Shown piece by piece: positions 54,540-64,000 of a DNA stretch of 64,000 nt. The stretch is from Phlebotomus papatasi. Lineage: Eukaryota > Arthropoda > Insecta > Diptera > Psychodidae. Position 1 is the first letter of the stretch, and each line of letters opens with the position of its first letter. The stretch is taken from NCBI RefSeq assembly GCF_024763615.1, contig NC_077224.1, forward strand, positions 75,836,712 through 75,900,711, given 5' to 3'. Below the pieces are notes generated by a model, which did not search any database, was not told the DNA's origin, and saw only the letters and a program-made list of their open reading frames with translations. The position numbers and the translations under genes were made by a program.

Positions 54540-55105
54540 CAAAAGTTCAAAAAGTACAGAAGAACAATAGAATACAACCCATTCATCTTCTTTTGATAAT
54601 TAGCAAATTTTAAAAATCATCAAGTTATTGTAATTGTTAAAAATGCATTTTATACGTGATTTTTAAAAAATAACAAACAAATCTCAAATTTCTATAAAAA
54701 TTGAAAAATTGTAGGATAAAAGCTATAAGGCCTTAAATTCACTTTAAAATCCAATGACTACAAACATTTGTTAATATTATAGAACCGACAATTGTAAGGA
54801 ACAAAAAATTATACTATTTTATTATTTGTATAGTAAGATTATACTAAGATAATCTTACCATATATCTATTATAATAAGATTATACTATTAAAAAAGATGA
54901 ACACGCTTAGATTGTAGATAAAATCAAGGCTTTTCCATCTGTATCACATTTGCCTTAAATAACTAAGTCGTTTAGAAGAGAAATTGAAAAAAAAACTGTC
55001 AGAATAATTTTTCGGCGTAGCCGCCATCTTAATTTTTCTTTAAGTTACATAACATAATATCCAAGACATTTCGGACATTAGACTCAATATCAATAAATAT
55101 ACTGA
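54540..55105. other. AT-rich DNA, no supported feature
   Basis: Around 54810-54890 there are several 'TAAGATTATACTA' repeats in both directions, a small local repeat. Nothing else was recognised. Confidence 0.35.
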
Positions 55106-55110
55106 CTTAA

Positions 55111-55506
55111 TCCTTTAAGAACGAATGGGATACCGGAGTCACATACTAAAAACATTTTTTTTTAATTATAGAAAGATATTTTGTCCTACACAGAGAAAAA
55201 TCCGAAAAAGTTAAAATAACATTCCGGAAATGTTGACTTAACCCTGCAGTATTGATCCGAAATTGGTGTAAATATTACTCTTTTTAGGTGTATTAGGGGT
55301 TAAAGTAATCCTTTTCATGGTAATTTTACCCTTAAAAAGGTGTAAAATTAACATTAAAAAATGTTAATATATTTTTACACCAAAAAAGTGTTAAAGTTAT
55401 GAGGAAAAAAAGTTAATCGCACCCTCTTTTTTCTCTCAATGTATAAATAGTGTGAAAAATTAGTTTTTATTTGTGGGACACCGGTGTCCTATTCGTCGTC
55501 AAAGGG
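55111..55506. mobile_element. TTAA-flanked MITE hosting an ACACTGAGAG MITE
   Basis: TTAA (55107-55110) is followed by TCCTTTAAGAACGAATGGGA and TACCGGAGTC. The right end is the complement of CCCTTTGACGACGAATAGGA and CACCGGTGTC, followed by TTAA (55507-55510). The MITE at 55188-55442 is inserted within. A partial left-end relative (CCCTTTAAGGACGAGAGGGC) lies at 24647-24665 and a right-end scrap at 33608-33622. The TTAA target suggests a piggyBac-type origin. Confidence 0.65.
55188..55442. mobile_element. ACACTGAGAG-family MITE, copy 3 (nested)
   Basis: A 255-bp copy with ends ACACAGAGAAAAATCCG and TTCTCTCAATGT. Its interior is nearly identical to 6211-6475. It sits inside the TTAA-flanked element at 55111-55506. 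Confidence 0.75.
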
Positions 55507-55754
55507 TTAACTCTTTCCGGACCGCAGCATATGCTGCAAGCCAATTTCACCATTTTTTAATCAAAAATATCTAAGCTCAGGAATTAATTGAGGTCCTACA
55601 AAAAATATCTTACATTTGGACATCCTTATAGTTTGTAATCATCCACAAGAATAGGATTTTTATCAGTTCTGAATAATAGAAAAACATTGTTTTTCACAGA
55701 ACATTCATATGCTGCTTTGGGTACTCAGAGTCTCAAAAGAGACGAAAGAGTTAA
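55507..55754. mobile_element. TTAA-flanked MITE, copy 2
   Basis: TTAA, then CTCTTTCCGGACCGCAGCAT, and at the right end GACGAAAGAG then TTAA. It is the reverse-orientation homologue of 1243-1495. It shares its left TTAA with the right TTAA of the preceding element, so two TTAA-type elements are back to back. Confidence 0.7.
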
Positions 55755-55759
55755 AGCAC

Positions 55760-57460
55760 ATTTGGGAGGTTCTTATATTAAAAATTGTTTTTTTTTTTTT
55801 AAGGGAAATGATTTAAGCCACGGTAGTGGTAATGTCAATATTCTATCAAAATGGCAATTTTGGACAAAAACAGCTCCCAATGTGTAGAAACCTTTAAAGA
55901 CATGACCATCTAGCAATCAGGTAGAAAGTAAAACTCCGTAAATTATTTCCTCTTGTTTCATTCAATTGCGCATTTCGTTTGTTATACCATAAAGCTGATT
56001 AAACAAATTTGCTCTTAAATGCTTTTGCAGTGTTCACCAGCTTTTGCATTATAATTGCAGACAATTCTTAGAATACCCAAGCTTATCATCTACTTTTCAT
56101 ACTATTGCTGTACAAGTTAACCTGGTATATTTCCCTTACCTCTTAAAAGTCATTTGAGACACTTTATTCGCGTCTCTCGTTTTGCAAACAACAAAAAAAA
56201 ACATTATAGCGACTAATGAAATCTTTGTGTATTCTATCCCAAAATATGCATAAGATACAAACATGTTTCTCAAATATTATTTTTTCCAGATAATTCTGAT
56301 TCTTTGTTTTCCTCACCAAAGTTATTTTCATTGGTCCTTGTTTGCCATAGTATTTTCAATATGTGTTTGTGCAATTCGGTATTTGCATGTGACTCTTTAT
56401 TTTAATTCCCATATGAATTTTAAAAGGTGGAAATTAACGTCAGCAAATATTGGAAAACCGGTCGTTTCGTGTGCTATTTTATTATCTCATTCCTCCCTGC
56501 CCGCTCTCTCTTCCGCACCATCTTGAAGCAATGTGAAAACATCTTTGAGAAAACACATCTCTTGGGAATTCCCCTTCAAAAAAAAACAGATCCTATGACC
56601 AAAAATCCCATATTCCCAGGTGCAAAAAATAAAGATTTTAATTTAAAAATTTCTGGATGTAAACCTGCTATATCAGTTTCTGCCAGATCTCTTGCACACG
56701 CAAAATCAACATCCAAGTAAAAAAAAATCCCGACAGGTAAGTAATTATCTCCATATGGGAAGTGCATAGAATTTCAGACAGATTTCCTATCAAATGATTT
56801 AGACGAGTGCAAATTTTTTCTGCTACTGTACCGCCACTATATCATCGTCATTGACATTGAAAATTTGCGACCATCACATAAAATCCACGATAAAACTTTT
56901 TTCCATCAACCAACCTATACAGACAATTTACAGTGTCTCTAAGCATAACCGAGAGAAAACTCAATGCCAAAGCTCAGATTTTTTTACACACTTCAAACAA
57001 GCTTTTTACACACAAACACATCTTTGAAAAAAGTCCAATACAATAAATTGAGGATGGGTCTGCAATATAAATTTTATTTTAAATTTATTTATTCTCTCCC
57101 ACTTTTTTTATGTATTTACTCCACGGCTGGTTTATCCATCGGGCAGCACCACGAAACACAAAAAGAATCACATTCAGCAAGGTATCTCAATTCATCAATT
57201 TAATTCCTATCGAAGAATAGAGCTTTTTTTCTCATTCTCCACGAATTAACATCACGTATTTTTTGTCAAACTGTATTTTGTGTTTTTTTAGATTCCCCAT
57301 TTCATTTGCCAAATTCTAAGAGAATTAACAAAAAAAAAAACAATTTAAACAATAGAAGATCAATGCTCAATCAAAATCCGCGATACAGTGGTATATCAAA
57401 AAATAAAAACGTTATTTTTTAAATTTTTCGTCACAATACACTCTACTAAATTGAAATACT
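55760..57460. other. Mostly single-copy-looking DNA, no supported gene
   Basis: Two overlapping plus-strand frames (56263-56526, 56427-56720) show no motif; the first is simply hydrophobic. A scrap of the GAGCAATTTT-type MITE family may lie at 55780-55890 ('GACAAAAACAGCTCCCAATG', 'TGTGTAGAAACC'). No exon was recognised. Confidence 0.3.
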
Positions 57461-57542
57461 CGTAAGGTAAAGTACCCTCACTCGACCGATGGATCAATTT
57501 TTGAATGTTTGATGGTCAATTTCGTCAATTTCGTCAATTTCT

Positions 57543-59152
57543 ACACTAAGAAAAAACCTAAAAAGTTAAAACAACTCTATGGTAGAGTTGAATTAACTCT
57601 ACGAATATCGATGTAATTGTTACTTTTTTTCGTTGTAAATTTTAAAAAATAGAGTTGAAACAACTCTTCGTGTAAGTTGAATTAATTCGTCGGGTATCGA
57701 TGTAATTATTACTCTTTTTCAATGTAAAATTTCATCTCGACTGAAGTATATGCTTAAGTGTTTTCGTTTTAAGAATATACTTCAGTCAAGAAGATTTTCG
57801 TGTGACAAAGTTCATATGGAACATCAACTAGAAATATGCCTAACAGTGTTTCATGAACGTTTCATACGTGATATTTCGCTAGGAATATAGGGAACTTAAG
57901 ATCAAGAAAATTTAAATAAAGAAATGATAAAATAAAAAAAAAATAAATATAATTTCTAAATCTATCCATTTTGGGATTTAAAAGTGTTATTTTAACTCCA
58001 AAAAAGATTTTTTAACTCTTGGAACGAGTTATTTTAACTCTTAAAAACAGTTATTTACACTCTTTTGTCATGTAAATTTTAGGAAAAAAAAGTTAAAACA
58101 ACTCTTCCGAATATTACACCTAAATAGAAGTAAAATCAACTCTAAAATATAGTTAATCGAAAATAGGGTGGAATAACCGGCTATCGCCATGTTTAGGAAA
58201 AAATTAAATTCATTTAATCATAACTTTTGAATCCTTGTTACAAGATAAGTCAAATTTGACACAAAGTTACTTAGATGTATTGGCTCTAGATACGTGAAAA
58301 CAATAATCCTAGAACATAACGCTGGACTACTTAAAAAACTGATTTTTATTAATAATGCAAAAATAACCATTTCGTCGCCACTTTTTACCACTTTTCACCA
58401 GTTTTGTAAAATTTGTAACCACTTCTCGCCACCCACTTGCAAAGAACCACACTCGGTTATTTTAGGCAATGCTATGAAAAGAATACATTCACCATTTCTC
58501 TTTCCTTGTGATCACTTTATTATTACTCTCTTTAAATGATTTTTCTTCACTTTTATTTGAGAAATCAAATTATGGGGCTTTTGCAGAAAGTAAACAATGC
58601 AGATTTGACAACTGAGAATGTACGAAATGAAGTTAGCGTCGCCTATTGAAAAGATATGGCGACAGATGGTAAAATCAATTCCAGAATATTACCACTTCTC
58701 GCCATGACTCATTTTTATACAAAAAAAATAAAAAATGAAATATTAATTGACTAAATACAAATTTTATGTATTCCACAAGTGCAATTAAATATTCAATAGA
58801 CAAATTATTTACCCAAATAGGTATTTTTGGCCTGATGAAAATTTGACAACACTTAGTACATTTGGTAAGAGATGTTGGATTCGATGCACTTGCTTAAAAT
58901 ATTGCTCTAAAAAGTGATCAAAATCGTGAATCCAAAACGAATAATTATTATTTTTCGATTCTATGCGTAGAAGCAGAAACAATACAAAAAAATTGCGACT
59001 CATTTATTTCATAAATAGCGAAAAATAGCGATTTCAATGTAAGTGGCGAGAAGTGGAGCACTGGCGAGAACTGGTGATTCCACCCTAACAACGAAAAAGA
59101 GTCAATTCAACATCGATACGAGTAAGTTTTACTCGATTATTTTTCAGAGTGT
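57543..59152. mobile_element. ACACTAAGAAAAA element, middle layer of a triple nest
   Basis: The left end ACACTAAGAAAAAACC pairs with the right end, complement of TTTTTCAGAGTGT. The interior has repeated GTTAAAACAACTC / GAGTTGAATTAACTC motifs and the hairpin pair around TATACTTCAGTC (57730-57790). A truncated relative lies at 46262-46630. It is interrupted by the element at 58166-59085. Confidence 0.6.
58166..59085. mobile_element. GGGTGGA-family TA-flanked element, copy 2, innermost layer
   Basis: A 920-bp copy of 7816-8822 in the same orientation, with ends GGGTGGAATAACCGG and CTGGTGATTCCACCC and TA on both sides (58164-58165, 59086-59087). TGGCGA(G)AAGTGG repeats occur near the right end. 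Its internal open frames are not shared with copy 1 as proteins, so they are taken as chance. Confidence 0.85.
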
Positions 59153-59279
59153 ATGAATTAGTCACTGGTTCGTATTATTCATGTAATGATTGACCTATTA
59201 ATGTTAGATCATAAGCAAAATATTATAGCAAATAAAAATAAATTTAATAAATAAATCTACCGAGGGCACTTTACCTTAT

Positions 59280-60300
59280 TCCCTCAACTTTGGATGCTAT
59301 GCCCTGAAAGTATTCGTATTATTTTTCTAGATCAATGAACACTGATAGTAATCTGAACATGTTAAAATAAGATTCTGGTTACTGTTGATTTTGTACCTTT
59401 ACTGCACCGTAGTTGCAGACAGCTTTGCATTCAAGGAGTGACTTAAGTTACTTTTAAGTTTAGACTATATACTTAAATACTAGGATTAAAGAAAATATTA
59501 CAAAAAGCAGAGGGCAGAGTCAGAGGTCAGATAAAAATCCAAATTGTAAAACATTTTCTCGTAAGACTTTTGGTTTTTCTGAATAAAAATTGTTTAGAAA
59601 TAAATCCTCTTAAAGAACTGAACTAAATAAAATCATATTTCTTTTAATCTCAGCTTAAGAGCGTGATTGATCTTTTATTTATTCATTATGGGTTTAAACT
59701 TACTAAAAATCGTTAATTATTTCAAGATCTTTGACGAACCTCTTTCCCAGATTTCCGTTTCTGGATAACTTAATACCCCCTAGATTTTAAGACCATTACG
59801 AATAATTATAAGGCTAAGCTACACTGAGGGAAATGGATCTGGGAGCCGGGGTTAGAAAGAGGTGTTGAATATGCACCATGGCAATCGGGGTTTAGATTTA
59901 CACCAAAAAATGAAGAAAAAAGTGAAATTCACACCAACTTCGCTTTATAAAAAATTAACCCTGCCGAGTGTTACATCTACATCTACACTATTCATACAAT
60001 ACGTGAAAAAGGACATAAAAATGTATTTTTTATCATCTAGGAATGTCATGAACATGTCTAGTCGGAATTTAGTACACTTTTCTTTATTTATGATATGAAA
60101 AAAGTATTAAAAATATATTATTCTAGAAAATAATACGCTGTTAAAAATTTAAACCTCATCGAGTGCTAGATTTACACTGCTGGCAACAAAGGTAAGCAAA
60201 TACAAGATGAGTGTGAAAAATACACTTTAGTAGTGTTTTTCGAACACTTCTTCGGGGTTGTTGAACAAAAGGACGCTTTTAATTTTTTTGCATTCCTCGC
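59280..60300. other. Probable decayed element upstream of the candidate gene
   Basis: At 59822 the sequence ACACTGAGGGAAATGG resembles a MITE end. The phrases 'AAAATTAACCCTGCCGAGTG' with 'TTACATCTACA' and 'AAATTTAAACCTCATCGAGTG' with 'TAGATTTACAC' (59950-60175) are a diverged direct repeat. No right end is clear. No exon was recognised here. Confidence 0.3.
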
Positions 60301-60301
60301 T

Positions 60302-60342
60302 TTATTTCAGTCTTTCAAGAGCGTGCATTTAAGAAAGTGCTC
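60302..60342 (+). promoter_or_regulatory. Possible initiator-type core promoter
   Basis: TTTCAGTCTT fits the arthropod initiator TCAGTY, with +1 at A60309. At +28 to +33 the sequence AGTGCT agrees with the downstream element consensus RGWYVT at five of six positions. No TATA box lies upstream. This is a sequence match only. Confidence 0.3.
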
Positions 60343-60476
60343 CGTGTCCGTGTTAGTCTTTTTCCATGTAATTCTGTGATAAAATTGTGATTTAGACGCC
60401 AAATGTTTATGTGTGCAAACAAATAAAATGTAAAATGTGTTTAAGTGTGCAAATTTATTTAGAATTTGGTGAAAAA
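60309..60476 (+). other. Possible 5' exon of an unrecognised gene
   Basis: The exon would run from the initiator-like site to AAAAA|GTAAGAT (donor at 60477). It has several short upstream ATG frames. The last, MCLSVQIYLEFGEK, is open up to the donor in phase 0, or in phase 1 if the weaker donor TTTG|GTGAAA is used. I see no signal peptide. Confidence 0.25.
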
Positions 60477-60618
60477 GTAAGATATTTGCTGGAAAAAGAA
60501 AAATTTTCTGGTTTTATATGGAAGTGTTGATAGTGTGCTACGGGTTGCCTAAAAAATCTAGAAATTTAGAAATAATTTTCACTACATAAATTTTATTATT
60601 GGTTACTTTCTTTTGCAG

Positions 60619-60809
60619 TTTTGGGGAAAACACCTTATTGTTTTCATGTCGGAAACCTGTGGGCTTTTTACCTTTATGTACTACATAATGCAAAGAATGG
60701 AAATGAAATCCACTATCACTATCTTCCGAACACGGCTGCGCACTTTTATAGACCTCAAAAGCACCCTAACGATGGGATGCCTACTTCTACAGACTCATTC
60801 TTAATAAAG
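60619..60809 (+). CDS. Candidate exon of an unrecognised protein
   Basis: A good acceptor (TTACTTTCTTTTGCAG) precedes it and AAAG|GTAAAA follows it. The frame entered in phase 1 is open throughout and reads LGKTPYCFHVGNLWAFYLYV, then HNAKNGNEIHYHYLPN and further, to DSFLIK. It has a mixed composition unlike chance AT-rich frames. The frame entered in phase 0 is also open for about 61 codons but ends in a stop just before the donor. I do not recognise the protein. Its outgoing phase (0) does not match the next candidate exon. Confidence 0.35.
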
Positions 60810-60919
60810 GTAAAATTGCTACTTGTTTTTTTTAGCACCTTTTTTAATTAAAAAAAATAAAATTATGGGTTTTTTTGTGTAATCGTCATAGTAATATTAT
60901 ATTCTTTTGTGTGTTCTAG

Positions 60920-61151
60920 ATCTAAAGAAGATCGTAAGTCTTCATGGTCTGCGCATGATTTTCCCTCTGGATTTATCGTGATTAGGCAGGATATTAAGGA
61001 AAGGTTTGAATATGTAAGAATCACACCTAAAAAAGAATCATTCTACACTTTCCGGAATGTGAAATTCTACTCCACTCGCACAAATTTTGAACGACCTCGC
61101 AGCTACAGGACAGTTCAAAATGCTTTGAAGATCCCTAACCTCCTAAATTAA
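60920..61151 (+). CDS. Candidate terminal exon of an unrecognised protein
   Basis: It follows the acceptor TTTTGTGTGTTCTAG. Entered in phase 2 it is open for about 77 codons: SKEDRKSSWSAHDFPSGFIV and so on, ending NALKIPNLLN and TAA. The composition (many charged and aromatic residues; higher GC) suggests real coding sequence. Phases 0 and 1 hit stops early. A second donor-like site, AAAAAA|GTAAGATG, lies just after the stop. The previous candidate exon leaves in phase 0, so either an exon is missing, a frameshift has occurred, or the model is wrong. Confidence 0.35.
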
Positions 61152-61159
61152 CTGGGAAA

Positions 61160-64000
61160 AAAGTAAGATGCTAAATTGTTTTTTACAAGTAACTTTAGCA
61201 CAAATTAATTCCATTAATTCTCCTTTAAATTACAAATTAAAAAATAATATATATATATATATATCAAAAGGACACATGACAGTGTAAAATTTTTAAATGT
61301 GCATAAAAATATTGTTTCCAAAAATCCATTCTAATATGTTGATAAGGCATTCTAATATTAACAAAAGTATTTTCAAGTTTTTCTTACCAACCTTAACAGA
61401 TATTTTAAATACTTAATATATTAATTTTTACGAGAGTAATATTCCAGAAACTGTCCTGTTTTCCACCCTCAATATTAATGGATTCTATGGAAAAAATTTG
61501 CTTTTAAGATGATGAAGATGATTAGAAAAATTTTACGAACAAAAGATGCAACTTTTATTATAAATATAATATTACATCTCGTGAAAAGTATTTAAATAAG
61601 ACCTAAAGAATATTCATTTCCAATAGAGTATAAATTCCTAACATAATATAGCAAAATATGACTTCTTTGGGAGGCCTAAATTTTTTTGAAACAATATCAG
61701 TAAAGAAACATTATCCGAAAAAAAAATAGAATATGTGAAATATTTTTATCAGCAAGTTTCGGAGAAAATTGTTAATATAAAAATAATAAAGCAATGTATT
61801 GATATGTCACAAAATAAAATGAAAAAATAAAGAATTTTGAAACCAAATATATTTTTTAATGGGATGGATGGAGAATATACCCCTAAAAGAAAGAGGGGTA
61901 ATATGTAGATATGACGAGGTTTGCAAATTTTAAATACCATTAGTGTAAAAATAACCCTCGATAGGGTTTCAAATTTATTTTATAGCGTTGGTGTAAATTG
62001 TCAACAAAATTTTTCGCCCGATTGAGCGAGAGTCTACTGTATGCATTTTTGAGGATTATCTACAGACAGAAAAATGAAAAATTCTTAAATAGAAACACCT
62101 ATAAATTTAATTTCAAATCCCATCCGATGAATGCCAATGCCCTAATTCTGGAATCCTTGATGGTTTAGTTTGAGTTGGAATTTGCAAATCTCAAGACATT
62201 TTTTCATTTTTCTGCTAATGCTGAACTTAAGTTTCCAAATTTAAACGTTTCAGGGATTCACGTACAAATTTAAGTCCCAGCGTCTTATATATTCTAAAAT
62301 TTAGACATTTAGAGTCAATTTTTTTATGTGTAGGAATTGTGCTGTCTTTAATAAAAGTTCAGCTGTGTGAACTGCCTCACCTTCTCCTAGTAAAATTAAT
62401 TTCCGTATACGGAATAGGAGTGTAACTTTTAAAAGTGTGAATAACAAAAACGAAGATTTACGAAATAAATTGATAAATATTGAAAAGTTGCATTTATCGG
62501 ATATCATTAAGTAGCAATTTTCATCACGGGACTGTATTTAAATGTTACACTGTATTCTTATATACCACACAATTTACAATATAGCAAAACGAACATGATA
62601 TCACTCGATCTTCTTTCACATTGAATGATTTTTTTTCACCATCCCTCTACTAAAGGTTAAGTCAAATGATGGTTTCAAGTTGGGAAATCACGATTCTCTA
62701 TACTTAACACACAGTACGGAACATGCTTGTTAATTTAGAATGTTAGATAGAAGATTTAATGTGATTTTAAAGGACGCAATTCAATGAATCAGGAAGTTTT
62801 CAAAACTCATCATTTGCATTCTCATATAGTGACTCTTCAATACTAAACTCTCTTCCTAAATGGATTTTTGCAGTTATATACAGTGCTCTTCATACATTAA
62901 ATAAAATTGAATTCCAAAATAGGAAACATTTAACTCACTACAGCAAGGATTTTGAAAAAAACCAGTAAACTAACAACTTAGAATTTCTCTTGAGATAGTA
63001 AATTTTTCTTGGAAAAAAAAACTTTCTGAATTGTAAATTAAGATTTGATGGAGAAAAGTTTAGACACAGACATACACAACTTTCTTCTCCTTTAGTTTTC
63101 CTTTCATAGTTCTTTTCCTACTTTCTTCATCCAATACAGTAAATTATGCTGAAATGGGGAAAACTTGGCCTAATATTGTTTTCTACTAAACTATCTAGTG
63201 AGAAACACCGGAAACACCAAAGAAAATTCTTTTGGAATTTAACACTATGGGCATAATGCAGCATTAAACATTTTCAATATTGAAAAAACAATACTCAATA
63301 AATCATACAGAACTACTAAACATAAAAATAGTTGCTTTTTATTTCAAATTAAATCAAAATTGATTATCACAAGGAATGTCAATTTTGTAGAAAGAAAATT
63401 CCTCAACTGCTGTAGAGTAACATTAGAAAGTCACAAATCATTTCCTGATTGATGAATTTCCTCAGTAAAAGCACATTCTTGCAAGATTATGAATATACTG
63501 TTCCTCTATACAAATTATCTTACATTTCACGAAAACTTTTAACAATGTTTTTCCTCCTTGACTATACTGAAGGGTTATCTCTTTAAACCCAGTTATAAGT
63601 GAATAAATAACTGAATGGCTAAACTGATTCTGATATAAGGCACCAAAAGATGCACATATAGTAAACATAAAAGATATTACGTTATAATGTTCACTAAGTA
63701 ATTTTTCGAAGTGGATTTTATTTTTTAAATAATTTTTTAAAATGCGGTATATACTGAAAGGTTTTCAAGTTTTCTACAGCTTACATGCATATAATTTTGG
63801 AGTACTAAAATGTCATACAAATACAGAAATCTCTTTTAGTACAAACGATTTTGGGGAGAGAACAGAGAGAGATATCCGCGTACGGCTTTTGATAAAGATC
63901 AGTACACGTCCATACTATAAAGCAGAGGTATGCAAGAACCGTTGAAACCGAATAAACGTTAAAATAAGTTTGTCTGGTAGCGTTTTGACCACTGACGTAC
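61160..64000. other. AT-rich DNA, one MITE end, no supported gene
   Basis: A TA dinucleotide run lies at 61248-61264. At 61990-62039 is one end of the CAGTAGACTCTC MITE family (complement of CAGTAGACTCTCGCTCAATC, then TTTTCGCCC and ATTGTCAACA), without its partner. The open frames at 62301-62507, 63462-63668 and 63742-63945 have no motif. The rest shows nothing I can support. Confidence 0.35.

Larger units (their letters stand above)
57465..59276. mobile_element. AGGTAAAGTG-family MITE, outer layer of a triple nest
   Basis: The left end AGGTAAAGTACCCTCACTCG pairs with the right end, complement of GAGGGCACTTTACCT. TA lies on both sides (57463-57464, 59277-59278). Only about 200 bp of this element itself remains visible, around the insertion at 57543-59152. 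Confidence 0.65.

Overview
The window looks like a piece of an insect nuclear genome, most likely a dipteran. It is strongly AT-rich, gene-poor and intron-dominated. The coding exons are short, have GT-AG splice sites (GTAAGT donors), and are separated by kilobases of repeat-filled DNA. I see no bacterial operon, rRNA, tRNA or CRISPR array. I estimated no substitution rates and ran no searches.

One real protein-coding gene is clear. Four minus-strand exons (14750-14625, 10837-10706, 5655-5374, 5282-5028) all begin and end in phase 1 and join into one open frame of about 265 residues with six consecutive LDL-receptor class A modules. The module order and the linker sequences fit best the N-terminal ligand-binding cluster of an LRP1-type endocytic receptor. 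LRP2/megalin and perlecan/trol are alternatives. The signal-peptide exon lies upstream (higher coordinates, not identified) and the gene continues off the left edge. A second, uncertain candidate gene lies on the plus strand at about 60309-61151: an initiator-like start, a 5' exon and two open exons. The splice phases of those two exons do not agree.

Nearly everything else is transposon-derived. The bulk is many families of non-autonomous DNA transposons (MITEs) with inverted ends and TA duplications, often of the form [TA]GGG...CCC[TA]. These are inserted into one another; the clearest nests are at 1765-2694, 9583-10206, 22748-24951, 50314-51492, 55111-55754 and 57465-59276. Four decayed protein remnants identify superfamilies: a PIF/Harbinger transposase N-terminus (7178-7505), a mariner D34D catalytic segment (12291-12566), a pogo/Tigger-like N-terminal DNA-binding region in two related elements (40102-40313 and 16100-16210), and the 3' end of a LINE reverse transcriptase with an ATG-repeat tail (42564-43455). 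Two Foldback-like elements (2893-3135 and 19881-20163) have arms built of short tandem repeats and 9-bp flanking duplications, as in Drosophila FB elements. Two large palindromes are built from a TTACGAACA-like motif (35456-35973, 54163-54536).

Layout: 1-5 kb, MITEs, a Foldback-like element and a dispersed repeat; 5-15 kb, the receptor exons with Harbinger, mariner and MITE insertions between them; 15-33 kb, MITEs and a 2.2-kb nest; 33-43 kb, palindrome, pogo-like element and LINE; 43-46 kb and 48-50 kb, mostly single-copy-looking DNA; 50-59 kb, several nests; 60-61 kb, the uncertain gene; 61-64 kb, nothing recognisable apart from one MITE end.
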